Positions 11,753 to 22,219 of a stretch of 64,000 bases of DNA are shown piece by piece; the stretch's first letter is position 1; each line of letters starts with the position of its first letter. The position numbers and the translations under genes are program-made. The notes under the pieces were generated by a model that was given only the letters and a program-made list of their open reading frames with translations, was not told the DNA's origin and searched no databases. The stretch is from Anaeramoeba flamelloides (Eukaryota; Metamonada; Anaeramoebidae), in the NCBI GenBank assembly GCA_027625915.1, contig JANTQA010000063.1, positions 6,839,501-6,903,500 of the forward strand, written 5' to 3'.

Positions 11753-13599
11753 CTAGAAATAGTATCGTGAAATTAAACTTCTTTTGATTGAAAAAATTCA
11801 AATAGCCAAAAAAAAAAAAAAATTCAAAGTAGACAAATGATAAAAAAAGGTAATAACCAGAAAGACAAAAAGTCTTACAAGGTTATTTAAGGAAAAAACT
11901 CAAATTAAACAAAAAAAATAATGATAGGATCCCAATAGCAGGAAAAAAATTACAAATAAATATTAAATATCATCTAAATTACAAAAATTCAATTTATACT
12001 AAAAGCAAGTTACAAAGGATTCTAAATTTCAAAAAATCAAATTTAAAAGATAAATATTTAGTTCTTTTTTTATATTTCTAAAAATTTAAATTTCTTGTAT
12101 TGGGAACAAATTGTTTTCCTTTGGTATATAATCAAATAAATTCAATTTAATCTAATTTTTAGTTATTTTATAATCCTCATATTTCAGAGGGTAAATATTT
12201 TGTAACATTACTATGATACAAATAAGTCATTCGAGAGAAATAAAAAAAAAATCCGTATGATCTAAGAAAAACAACGTGAATTAGTGACACCTAATTTCCA
12301 ATTTAAATGTTTGTTAATTACAATTTTGAAAATATCTTTTTTGTTTAGGAGTGTAGTACCTTGTCAATTTTTAAAAAATCCACATTTTTTATTATTTTAT
12401 TTTAGAGATCAATTATTCTTCACTTGTTGGTTAGTTTATAATTGGTAAAATGTTCTCGTTAAAATGAAAAAATTTTTTATATCATTTGAGAAATTTATTT
12501 TTAACCATAATTATTTGAACCTTAAAAAATATATAGTTTTTTATTGGTAGTTTATTAAAAAATAATACTATGTGATCTTTCACTTTTTGTTTACAATTTA
12601 TTTAATATACGAAGTTAACATTCAATTTTTATCAATTTTTTGAAATAGATGTTGAATTTTCAACTAATTCAAAATAATTGATAAAGTAAAAGATTTTTTT
12701 TCATGAAAGGGAATAGGGGTGGGGACTACAAAATAAAAAATTAATATAAAATTATTTTACTGAAAGTACTTGTAAATCTTTTTAGTTCATTTTTTTTTTT
12801 TAATTTTCTTATCCTTGAATACTTTATGGATTTAATTGTTGTCTTTTTCTTTTCGATAAGATGAAAAACGAGTAAAATCCAAATTAAAAATTATTAAGTA
12901 AAAATATTATTAATACTAGTAAAGAAGAAACAATTTTATCCAAAAATAACACTGAATTTTTTTTGGTTTTTTTTTTTTTCTTTTTTGATATCAACAAGTT
13001 TATTTTGTTAGATGATCTTATTTGTTGGAAATCCTTTCAAAGAATAGATTTGTTAAAAATACCGACCTTCTCTGTTTTTTTTTTATTTTTTTTTTTTTTA
13101 ATTGATTTGTTATAATATTAATTCAAAGAATTCAGAGAAACATATTTTTATTTGATTCTGATATAATTTAATAAAACAAAAAATTTAATAAAAAAAAAAA
13201 AACAGAAATATTCTAAAATTAAAGATTCAATCTGATTTACTTGGTTATTATCAAAAAATAGAGTAGTAATGATATTTTAATTTTAAAATTTCCAATATCT
13301 AGTGGTAATCAAACAATCCTCATTTATTGTAAGGTTCATACAATTAAAATTTATTAAAATTGGGAAAATGTACCGACTTTCTTTATGAAAATATTAATAA
13401 AATTAAAAATATGAAAATTATCAATAAAATAGATAATAACAGAACTAAAAGTTGTAAAAAAAAAAAAATTGAAATTATAATGCTTCTTTTATTAATCTTG
13501 AAAGAAAAAAAAATGATTTTGTATCTTTGTAAATATAATTAAACAATAGTCTCTTTTTAAAAAAAATTTGTTTGTACTTTAATTCTCAAATTAATTTTT
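11753..13599. other. Gene-poor stretch with repeat family J/F
   Basis: Nothing coding is supported. The segment at about 12620-13385 resembles 16020-17330 and 32100-33330, sharing runs such as gatttcaacaaatttatt and the pattern tttcaaagtttc..tatct. The end near 13340-13385 carries the complement of ggtacattttcccaatttt, a terminus also seen at 16070 and 30875. Confidence 0.5.
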
Positions 13600-14592
13600 T
13601 TAATTTTCCTCATATAACATGAAGATTTTATTTTCAAAACCTGGTTCAATATCCATTAAACATAAACTTTGAGGGAAATAAATTGATTTATCTAACAATC
13701 TTGTTAAAGCTTCTTGATCCAAAAATTCTGTAACTATGTCTCGTTCATTAGTAAAGGAGTCATTTTCAGATTGTAGTTCAAAATCAGGAACAGTCAAATC
13801 TAGTGATATTTGGTTTTCAATTAACCCACCATGAGTACTGGTTTCTAAACTTGTCTTCTCTAATCGATCAGTTGTGTGAGTATTTGAAATTTGTACAATT
13901 TCAAAATCTTGATCTTCTTGTTCTTCTTCCTCAATTGTTTTTTCATCATTTTCTTCATTTATACCTTCATATTGTTCTTCTTGTTCTTTTTGATCATTAA
14001 CTTGTTTTTCCATGTTGTACCATTGAAAATTTTCCTTCAAAGAAGAAATACCACAAGAGTTGTTTGGATCTGTTGAATATTTTTCTTTCACAACAGGTTT
14101 GTTATACGGGACTGCCCTTAAACTCTCTGATCGAACTTTCCTCTTAGCCTGATTCTTCTCATTTTTTCGGGCAGAGGGACGACCATAGGTAAGTTTATAG
14201 CGCTTATTGTTCTTATTTTTTCTATTTTTTCTTCTAAGTCTTGTTTCATAACTGCCATTATATAAATATTTTTCTTTTTGTCTATACATAAATTTTATTT
14301 TGAGCGATTGACAAACAGTATTAAGAACGGAGGCAAGTTTGATGCACCTAATGTGAGCAATGACTATAAGTACTTCTCTTGTTAACTTACATCGCTTTTC
14401 GTCATTATTATCAACATACTGTACATCCAACGGTAGCAAAATTGCTAATTGTACAAGCATTTCGGTGAGAGGATATATTGCCCTCAAATGTAAACATTTT
14501 TGTTGAAGTTCAGAATCAGAAATTGCATTCTGAAAGTTATTTTCTTGTTCTGGATAGTAATCCTTATTTTTATATTTTTCTAATTTTTTCAT
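13600..14592 (-). CDS. Orphan 330-residue protein, basic centre and acidic C-terminal half
   Basis: A single open frame runs from an ATG at 14592 to TAA at 13600. I do not recognise it. Residues about 25-110 look globular and helical, with hydrophobic stretches such as TEMLVQLAILLPLDVQYV and REVLIVIAHIRCIKLASVLN. Residues about 115-172 are very basic, with a KRKVRSE-like nuclear-localisation candidate. Residues about 205-235 are strongly acidic, and the C-terminal 80 residues are again ordered-looking (DQEALTRLLDKSIYFPQSL). A basic centre next to an acidic segment would fit a nuclear regulator, but that is inference only. Base composition is lower in GC than Vps33, which fits a fast-evolving or lineage-specific gene. 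An upstream exon cannot be excluded. Confidence 0.7.
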   Translation of the reverse strand: MKKLEKYKNKDYYPEQENNFQNAISDSELQQKCLHLRAIYPLTEMLVQLAILLPLDVQYVDNNDEKRCKLTREVLIVIAHIRCIKLASVLNTVCQSLKIKFMYRQKEKYLYNGSYETRLRRKNRKNKNNKRYKLTYGRPSARKNEKNQAKRKVRSESLRAVPYNKPVVKEKYSTDPNNSCGISSLKENFQWYNMEKQVNDQKEQEEQYEGINEENDEKTIEEEEQEDQDFEIVQISNTHTTDRLEKTSLETSTHGGLIENQISLDLTVPDFELQSENDSFTNERDIVTEFLDQEALTRLLDKSIYFPQSLCLMDIEPGFENKIFMLYEEN

Positions 14593-14757
14593 AAAAAGTT
14601 AATAAATAATAAATGGTTCTAAATCTTACAAATAACCTTTTTAAATAGAAATTGTAAAAATAAAAAAGCCATGAGGATTTGATCACTTTTTTAAATTTCT
14701 TTCAATCTGGTTTTCTTATTTTTCTCATTCTTCAGTTTGAATTTCCCAATTTAATTC

Positions 14758-15138
14758 AAAAAATATTTATTGTCAAAAATTTAAAAAGTAGTAAAAACAA
14801 ACTATTCGTTTGGAACCTTTCTTCGTTTACAGACTTTTCCCAAAAGTTTCACAAAATTATTTTTTTTTTGTTGTTATTTTCTAAAAGGAAATTCACATAG
14901 TTTTTTAGATTTTGTTCTTATTCATTTTCAAGATTTGTTCATAAACGCCAATTGAATCTCTTTATACAATGAGATTTATTCTCTATTTTTTTTCCTAATT
15001 TTCTTCTCAAAAGCTTTGTAAAATAAAATTAAAAAATATTTATTGTCAAAAATTTAAAAATTAGTAAAAAAAAACTATTCGTTTGGAATCTTTCTTCATT
15101 TACAGACTTTCCGCAAAAGTTTCAAAAAATTATCTTTT
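14758..15138. repeat. Direct repeat, two copies of about 108 bp
   Basis: Copy 1 (14758-14865) and copy 2 (15031-15138) are about 88-90% identical by eye. They share aaaaaatatttattgtcaaa, actattcgtttgga and tttacagactt. They are offset by 273 bp and lie just upstream of the orphan gene at 13600-14592, so they fall in its probable promoter region. Confidence 0.75.
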
Positions 15139-16019
15139 TCTATTGGGAGTAACTTGTATTTTGATCACTTTTTCTGAATCGAAATTTGCTTGGTTGGAAA
15201 TTTTTGCTTATTCATTTTAAAGTAATCCTTTCGAATAAACCCATGGTGGTTTTTTCATCTGTTTTGGCAAACTTGTGTTTTTGGAAATGTTTGTAGCTTT
15301 TTGAAAAGTTAATAAGAACTTTTTAAAGACAGTTTAGAAAGATTTGTCAGAAGTTTAAAAGAACTTTAATCACAAGTTTGTAGAAAGTTGAAAAGATTTG
15401 AAGGAAAAAATCTACCTTGGGTTTTTGTTCAAAAGGGAAATCATTTATAAGTTGAATGGAAATGTTGTGTTTGTTCAATTGAAGTTTAACAATTATCTTG
15501 TATGGGATTTTAAATCTTAATGATCAAGTCACTCCTATTTATTTTTTTTACTCAAAGTTAATTGAGCACTTCTTATTTCCCCAAGATTCAATTAAACTTG
15601 ACAAATAAACCTACCTTCCATCAAATTTAGAGAAATGAATTCTCATTTTTAAAACTATTCTTTTTTTACAATTACATTTTCAATCAAAAAATGTTCTGAT
15701 CATAATAATTGTTTATTGGGATTTGGAAAAGAAAAAAAAGGAAAAATTTTTAACAGCCATTTTATTTCAGAAGAATCTCACTTTTAGTAATTTCTGATAA
15801 TTTGTAGTAAACAAATAACATTAAAACTTTAATCTTATTTTGCGATATTTATAAAAAAGAAACCAAAAAGTTTAACTCTTGTTTACACGGAATAAATTGA
15901 TCATTTATTTGTTTTTTACATATTCATTATTTTTCTTATTAACTTTTAAAATCAAGTCATATTTTTTTTAATATTAAGAGTAAAAATCATGGACTATTAT
16001 TATTCAATTTATTTTCTGG
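15139..16019. other. Gene-poor stretch with a GC-richer patch
   Basis: The patch at about 15220-15520 is richer in G and C. Its minus strand is open for about 58 codons (near 15335-15515) without an ATG. Its repeats of gaaag..tttg also resemble 36290-36480, so a dispersed repeat (family H) is as likely as an exon. Confidence 0.35.
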
Positions 16020-17330
16020 ATTACTTTTTTTAATTGTTTTACACTAGGGTTTTAAATCATTAAGGGTGATTGGTACATTTTCCTAATATTGAGTGCCATA
16101 GTTTATGAAAAACCGAATTATTCAAATCGTTTCTTAAATCAAATACATCAAAATTTCAATAAATATGAGAGTTAAATCTATCCGAGTATAATATATTTTC
16201 AAACCATTTAAATAAATGGAAATCAAAATAATGTAAAAATTTATTAAAATTAAAAATAATTGTTTTCTTGATCATATTCTGTAGTGTTTGATACAATTAT
16301 TCATTCTTCATTTAATAATGCTAATTTTTTCTTCTTCATTAGAACATTTTTAATTGTTGTGGTTTTGAGAAACCAATTTTCTATTATTTCTAAAGTGTTA
16401 CCAAAATGAATTTTTAATTCTTAATTGTATTTAACTCATCTAATTCTAGTTTTGTTACCGAATAATTGGATAAATATTGAATTCTATTTCAGAAAAATAT
16501 ATTTGTTGGATGAATTTGTTTGATTTCATTAATATTTATTTTTGATTTTATTCAAGAAAGAGAAAAATTATGATTATTTACTTACATTTTCCACTTATTT
16601 TTTTTTTTTTTCACAAAGTTTAATTTTTATTTTCCTTTTTTTGGTTTTTATAATTTAGTCTTATTTATTTCTAAATTTTTATTTAGGAATTCGTGTAAAC
16701 AAGAGGGGTTAATAACCCCTCCCTTAAATGATAAAAAAAAAAGTTTTCTTTTTTTAATCCCTGAATAATATTCTATATTTTGACTTTGTTGTCCACAATA
16801 TTTGAAAAAGGAATTTTGAAACAAGAATTTTGAAAAAAAAAATTTTTCAAAAATAATAATAAAATGGAATGGTGTAAGAAAATATTAGCTAATTTTTTAT
16901 TTGTTCCCTTTCAAATTAAAAAAAAAACAAAACAAATCTTGAAAAATAGGTTTCCGATTTTAATTTTTTCTTGATTTCAACAAATTTATTTTAAAAGTTC
17001 ATCTTAGATATTTGTTCTTCAAAAAGCAAATATTTGTTTTTTTTTACACGCCTTTTTGGGTCTATTTTTTGGTTTACTGTTTGATTAATTTCAAGTATTC
17101 CAATACACACATTTCTAGATCTTTTTGCAAAATTTAATAAAACCAAAAATTGAATCAAAAAAAATGTTCAAAAAACTGAAAAATTTAAGAATCAACTTTG
17201 AATTACTTTGATTCTTTTCACGAACAGAGAGTAAAGGATGTCTTTGTTTCAAAGTTTCCCTAGCTTTTGGCTCTCAAAAAATATTTTAGAGTAATATTCT
17301 TATAATTTAAATTGTCAAAATAGTAAATTT
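16020..17330 (+). repeat. Dispersed repeat, family F/J
   Basis: The opening (ttggtacattttcctaat then attgagtgcca) recurs at about 30870 and 39860. The following 1.2 kb resembles 32100-33330 and, more weakly, 12620-13340. All copies are heavily diverged and no coding frame survives. The ends are not clearly defined. Confidence 0.5.
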
Positions 17331-19050
17331 TACATGCTTTCTAGGGGGGGGGCATCTTTCACTACAGTGTGAGAATTAACAAAACATTTATTCTTGGTAA
17401 TATTCTAAACTTAAAAGTCTTGTGAATGAATAAGGTTAAAACATTTTGGTCTACTCAGACTAAGAAATCTTGAAAATAAATTATTATCAGTTAAATCATT
17501 TTTTTTTTTTTTTTATCATTTTCAAATTAAAAAAATAACATTTAAAATAATTTCATTTTTTTTATTACAGTCACATCCACTTTTAAGGTACAAAATTTGA
17601 ATGAAATATAAGGAACAAAAAAATCTTAAATTAAGACCTAAATTCAAATTCTAGTAAAATAATTTGTATAAAAAAACAATCCAATAAATGTATCTTTAAT
17701 TTGAGATTTTTGAGTACTGTAAATTTTGTTCAAAGTTCGTGCCTTAAAAGTATAAGTTAGTGTATAAATAATTTTTCTCATTTTTATAACTTAACAGTTA
17801 TTAACCCGAAAGGTTTAATTCTTCCTTAAAATGTTAAAGTAAATATTTTTTTTTTTTTCTTTTTATAGATTATTCTTTAGGTTGACCAAAATAATGATTT
17901 ATTTATATATTAAAAAAATTGTGTATTTTTTTATGAAAGATGATTATAGTATTTAAAGTTTTCAAACAAATCTTTTTTTTTTTTTTTTTACAAACAAATA
18001 ATTTTGCTAGAAGAGGAAATTTGATTTTATCAAAATAAAATATTCTTAGAGTGATATTTTGGAATTAGTTGATTTTATCCTCAAAATTCAAAATAAAATT
18101 TTTTTTATTATAAAAATGATTCAAATTGTGATAAGGATTCTTGTGAATACACCGACCAATTTGTTACAATTAATAATTTTTGTATAATTTTTTTTTATTT
18201 TTTGAAAACCAGAAAAGAATTTTTTTTTAAAACTAAAATATTTTTTTTGGAAATATAGATCTTAATTTTATAGAGAAAGTTTTATTAAAATTCTATCAAA
18301 TTAATAGTTATTTGAACATAAAAAAACTTAAATTATTTATATTCTTAGTTATTTGGATTTAAATATCAACAATTAAAAATACTTACCAAATATAAAAAAA
18401 AATCTTTCAAAATCAATACTCTCCAACATAAAACAAAAAATATCTTTTTCCATCTTCAAGAAATAATTTTAATTGTTTAAGAAAAAATATGAGTTACATT
18501 TCTTAAGTTTTAGATTATGAATAGGATAAATTTTCATTTCGAAAATATACTCAAACTGGTGAATTCTTGTGATGATATCAAATTGAAAGTTTTAATAAGA
18601 CAAATTATAAGACAATAATTTTTTATAATATAAATAAAATTACATTTAATTTTTTAAAAAATACACATAACTTTCAAAATATTTTTTTTCTTCTTTTTAA
18701 GAGTGTCAAAAATGTATATAATACCAATATAATACCTAGTGTGTATAAATTAGGTTGAAATAAACTTAAAAAATCCATTAAATTGTAGTTAAGCTTATTT
18801 AAATTATAAGAAACTTATAAATTATTTTAAAAATTTAACTACAAATTACACTTTTAATAATGTAAGATAATTCTTAAAAAACTTTTTTAAACTAAGTTAC
18901 AAATAATTTTTTTCTATGAAGAATCTCCAAATCAAGTGGCAAATTGATAAATAGTATCCTAAAAAACTTGTAATTTATTCTAAAATGGAAAATGTATTCA
19001 TTTTTTCAAACATTCATTAAATAAAAAAGATATTTGATCAAATTTTGTAA
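17331..19050. other. Gene-poor stretch containing repeat family I
   Basis: The segment at about 18010-18240 is an inverted match to 28500-28760. It keeps attttatcctcaaaattcaa, ataaggattcttgtgaata and tttttgaaaaccag. The rest is AT-rich with homopolymers, including an isolated g-run near 17344. No gene is seen. Confidence 0.55.
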
Positions 19051-19604
19051 ATAAATTCTTTTTCGCTCAAAAGGGGTAAAGCAAAAAATGAAAAATTCAC
19101 TTTTTTTAAGAATCAACCAAACTACAATTATTTATAAATACAAGAGATAATAAATTTCCGATTAGAATTGAGATTCATAAAAGAAAATCCTGAACAAACC
19201 ATAAATTTCAAAAAAAAAATGATAAAAAGATATTGTGACCTACTAATTGGAATACCTTCAGCAAAAATTCTCTATTTCTTTCCTAAATTAAAATTTTTGA
19301 CAATATAATTTGTTCTAATTAGAAATGTATTCATTTTAAACCAACTACAAAGCATCAATTTTCTAAATGTAAATTTAGAGTTTCAAATGTTTTTTTTTTT
19401 TCAAATCTATTAATAAAAAAAAAATAAAAAGTAAAGCAAAAAAAAAAAAGCAAAATACAAAAATAAAAATTTTACTGAATTGAGAAAAAAATATACAGAT
19501 TTAAAAATTGAAATTTTATTTTGTGAAGAAAAAGGAATTAAACTCATAGAATAGGTTATATTTCTTCAATAAACCCCCCCCATTTGACTGGAAAGGATTT
19601 TAAA
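19051..19604 (-). repeat. TIR element, family B, copy 1
   Basis: The reverse complement of 19948-20543 matches over its whole length, roughly 75-80% by eye. The best block is aaggaattaaactcatagaa (here near 19530-19551). The ends keep a form of the family A terminus (cgctcaaaagggg at 19064; ccccatttgactgg near 19580). Only the termini are shared with family A; the interior differs. No coding capacity is seen. Confidence 0.7.
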
Positions 19605-19947
19605 TAATTTTTCAATTTAACTTTAACCTGAACAAAACCTCTTATTTGTTCCTAAATCATGTTTTTAGATATGAATAATTCGATTTCTATTTGTTTTTTT
19701 TTTTATAATTATATGTGTTTTTATAACCTTTAACTTTTAAATTTTATAATGATACGTATATATATATAAGATAAAGAACTTTGATCCAATTATTTAAAAA
19801 AGAAATTGGAATGTAAAGAAATTATATTAAATTTTAATACAATACTAAAAATAAAATGAATTAAATATCCTTAGAATTGGATTGTTTAAATTAGATTATA
19901 TTAATTCGATAATATTTTTTATTTTTTCATTGAGAAAATATTTTTTT

Positions 19948-20543
19948 ATAAACTCTTCTTCTGTTAAAGGGGCCCAGTTTTATTGAATAAATAGAACCTA
20001 TTCTATGAGTTTAATTCCTTTTTCTTCTCAAAATAAAAATCGATTACTCTTCTCAAACTAAAAGTTAAATTTTTAGATAAAAATCATTTTTTCTCATTTT
20101 GTAAATTTTTTTTTTCTATATTTTGCTTTTTGCTTTTTTTTTCTTTTTTTTTCTTATTTACTTTTTTATTTTTAAAAAAAAAGTAAATTTAAAAAGAAAA
20201 TAATGTTTGAAACTCCAAATTAGCATTAATAAAAGTGATTTTTTGTATGTTATTTAAAAATCATCTATTTAGAAGTAAAAAATCATATTTTCAAAAATTT
20301 AAATTTTTTAAAGAAATCGAGAAATTTTGCACTAGAAATTCAATGAAAGTGGCCCAAAAATTTGTATAACATTTTTTTTTTTTTGAATTTATTGTTTGTT
20401 CAGGCTTTTCTTTTATGATTATCAACTCTAATAAATAGTTTAAAGTTTTTCGTATTTTTAAACAATCTAAGTTTGGTTTGTTCTTTATAATAAAGTGAAT
20501 TATTCGTTTTTTGGTTGGGCCCCTTTGAGTGAAATCGAGTTTA
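19948..20543 (+). repeat. TIR element, family B, copy 2
   Basis: It begins ataaactcttcttctgttaa followed by aggggcccag, and ends cccctttgagtgaaatcgag. The terminus matches family A (TCAAAGGGGCCCA). It lies 343 bp from copy 1 in the opposite orientation, so the pair forms a large interrupted palindrome. Confidence 0.7.
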
Positions 20544-21535
20544 CATATTTTACTCTTTTTTTATTTTTTTTTAAAAAAAAAAAAAATGAATGATAAAATA
20601 TTAAATATTTTTGTTTTATTCTTAAAATGATTTGATTGTTTTTATTTGCTTGAAAATAAAATTGTAAAAATTACTTGTAAATTCAAGAATTAATAATTTA
20701 AAGCAAACACAATAAAACCCCCCATTAAAAAGTTTATTATCATTGATTTTTGTGGATTTGATAAAAAAACTTAATATTTTAACTTTTTTTGATATTCAAA
20801 AGCTTTTACAATTTACCTATAAGAATTCTTTTGGAACGAAAGGGCAATCGATTATTTTCAATAAAATAATTACAAATAAATTTTTATTAAAATTAAAAGT
20901 TCATCTGAAGTTAATTTAAGTGACCAAGATTTGAAATTTCTATATTACTGGGAATAAAACTACTTTTTCTATATCAAAAATATTTTTTTTTTTTTTTTAT
21001 TATCAATGAAATGAGTGAATTATGTAATTCCCATCCCTGTTTGTTTGATACTCTAAATTTTTATAGGGTTTTTTTAACCTTTATTAGATTATATATAAGA
21101 TTCTAATTTATAGGGTGTATTTTCTTGAAAAAAAAAAAATAACTAGTTTGATTTCTAAACAAAGAGAAGAAAAATGAAAGAAAATAAAGAAAATAAAGAG
21201 GGTACAAAAAATAAATAAATAAAGTTAAAACTGAAAAAAAAAATATGTACACCTGATTTTATATGGTTTATTTATTTAGTTCCCTATATTTCAAAATTTT
21301 TCTAGATAATAATCATATTTTATATTAATAAAGTAGTCTAAATCTTTAAAGAACTAGAAATCAAATGGATTGGTTTAATTTATTATGTTTAAAATTAGAA
21401 CTTTAAAGATGGGTTAACTCTAGCAAATTTTAAGTTTTCAATAATAAAAATTGTTTTTATAAATTTTTTTTTTTACTACTTGCTTTGTTTTTTTTTACAA
21501 GTTTCTTCAATCTTGTTTTTGAAAAATCTAGCAAG
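20544..21535. other. Gene-poor AT-rich stretch
   Basis: Homopolymer-rich. I see no gene, no clear repeat end and no RNA gene. Confidence 0.5.
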
Positions 21536-21679
21536 ATGGCCAACTCAGCAGTTAAAAATCTATTACATATAAAAACTCTCGGTATTATATGGAAAGATCG
21601 ATTGTGTTCACTTAAATTGGTCTCAAACAACTCCAATTATGTTGGATTGGCTTCAGTTACCCAAATCTACTCCGATTAG
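21536..21679 (+). CDS. Possible 47-residue protein
   Basis: An ATG at 21536 in a GC-richer island opens 47 codons to a TAG. The protein begins MANSAVKNLLHIKTLGIIWK and uses Gly, Ala, Trp, Val and Cys codons that are rare in the flanks. Family unknown. The end of the frame overlaps a short internal duplication (gattggcttcagt and gattagcttcagt, 37 bp apart), which may be the real signal here. It could be a fragment of a larger, decayed gene. Confidence 0.3.
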   Translation: MANSAVKNLLHIKTLGIIWKDRLCSLKLVSNNSNYVGLASVTQIYSD

Positions 21680-22219
21680 CTTCAGTTTGTTAAGTTTGGA
21701 TCAGTTTTTCTAATCTCTAATATAAATAAATTCTGTTTAACATCTTATTATTACAATTTTATTACTTTCGATAATAAATTTTTATTTATTTTGTCCCCTA
21801 CTCCAAACACCACAAAAACAACCAAAAGACGACGGAGAACTCAGAGAACTTAAAAAAATGAATTTAGATAAAGTAAAAAGTATAAAAAATAAAAATAATA
21901 TAATTTATTAGTCTATATATTGATTTATTTTTGAGATCTGAAACTATGTATTCATAAATTTAAGATCAGTTGATTTGTGTGAAAAAAAATGATCAAAAAA
22001 ATAGAATTATTATTTTAATAAACCAAAAATTCAGTTACTTGTGTAAGGATTCACATATTTGTTTAAAATATTGTTTAGAATATTTGAAGAAATAATTTTT
22101 TTTTAATAACCATTTTTGAAAAAAATATTTTGGAATTTAGATCGTAAATGGGAGATCAAATTAAATATAACTTATTTTACAAAACAGATCTCGTAAAAAA
22201 ATTTTAATTTTTTTTTGTA

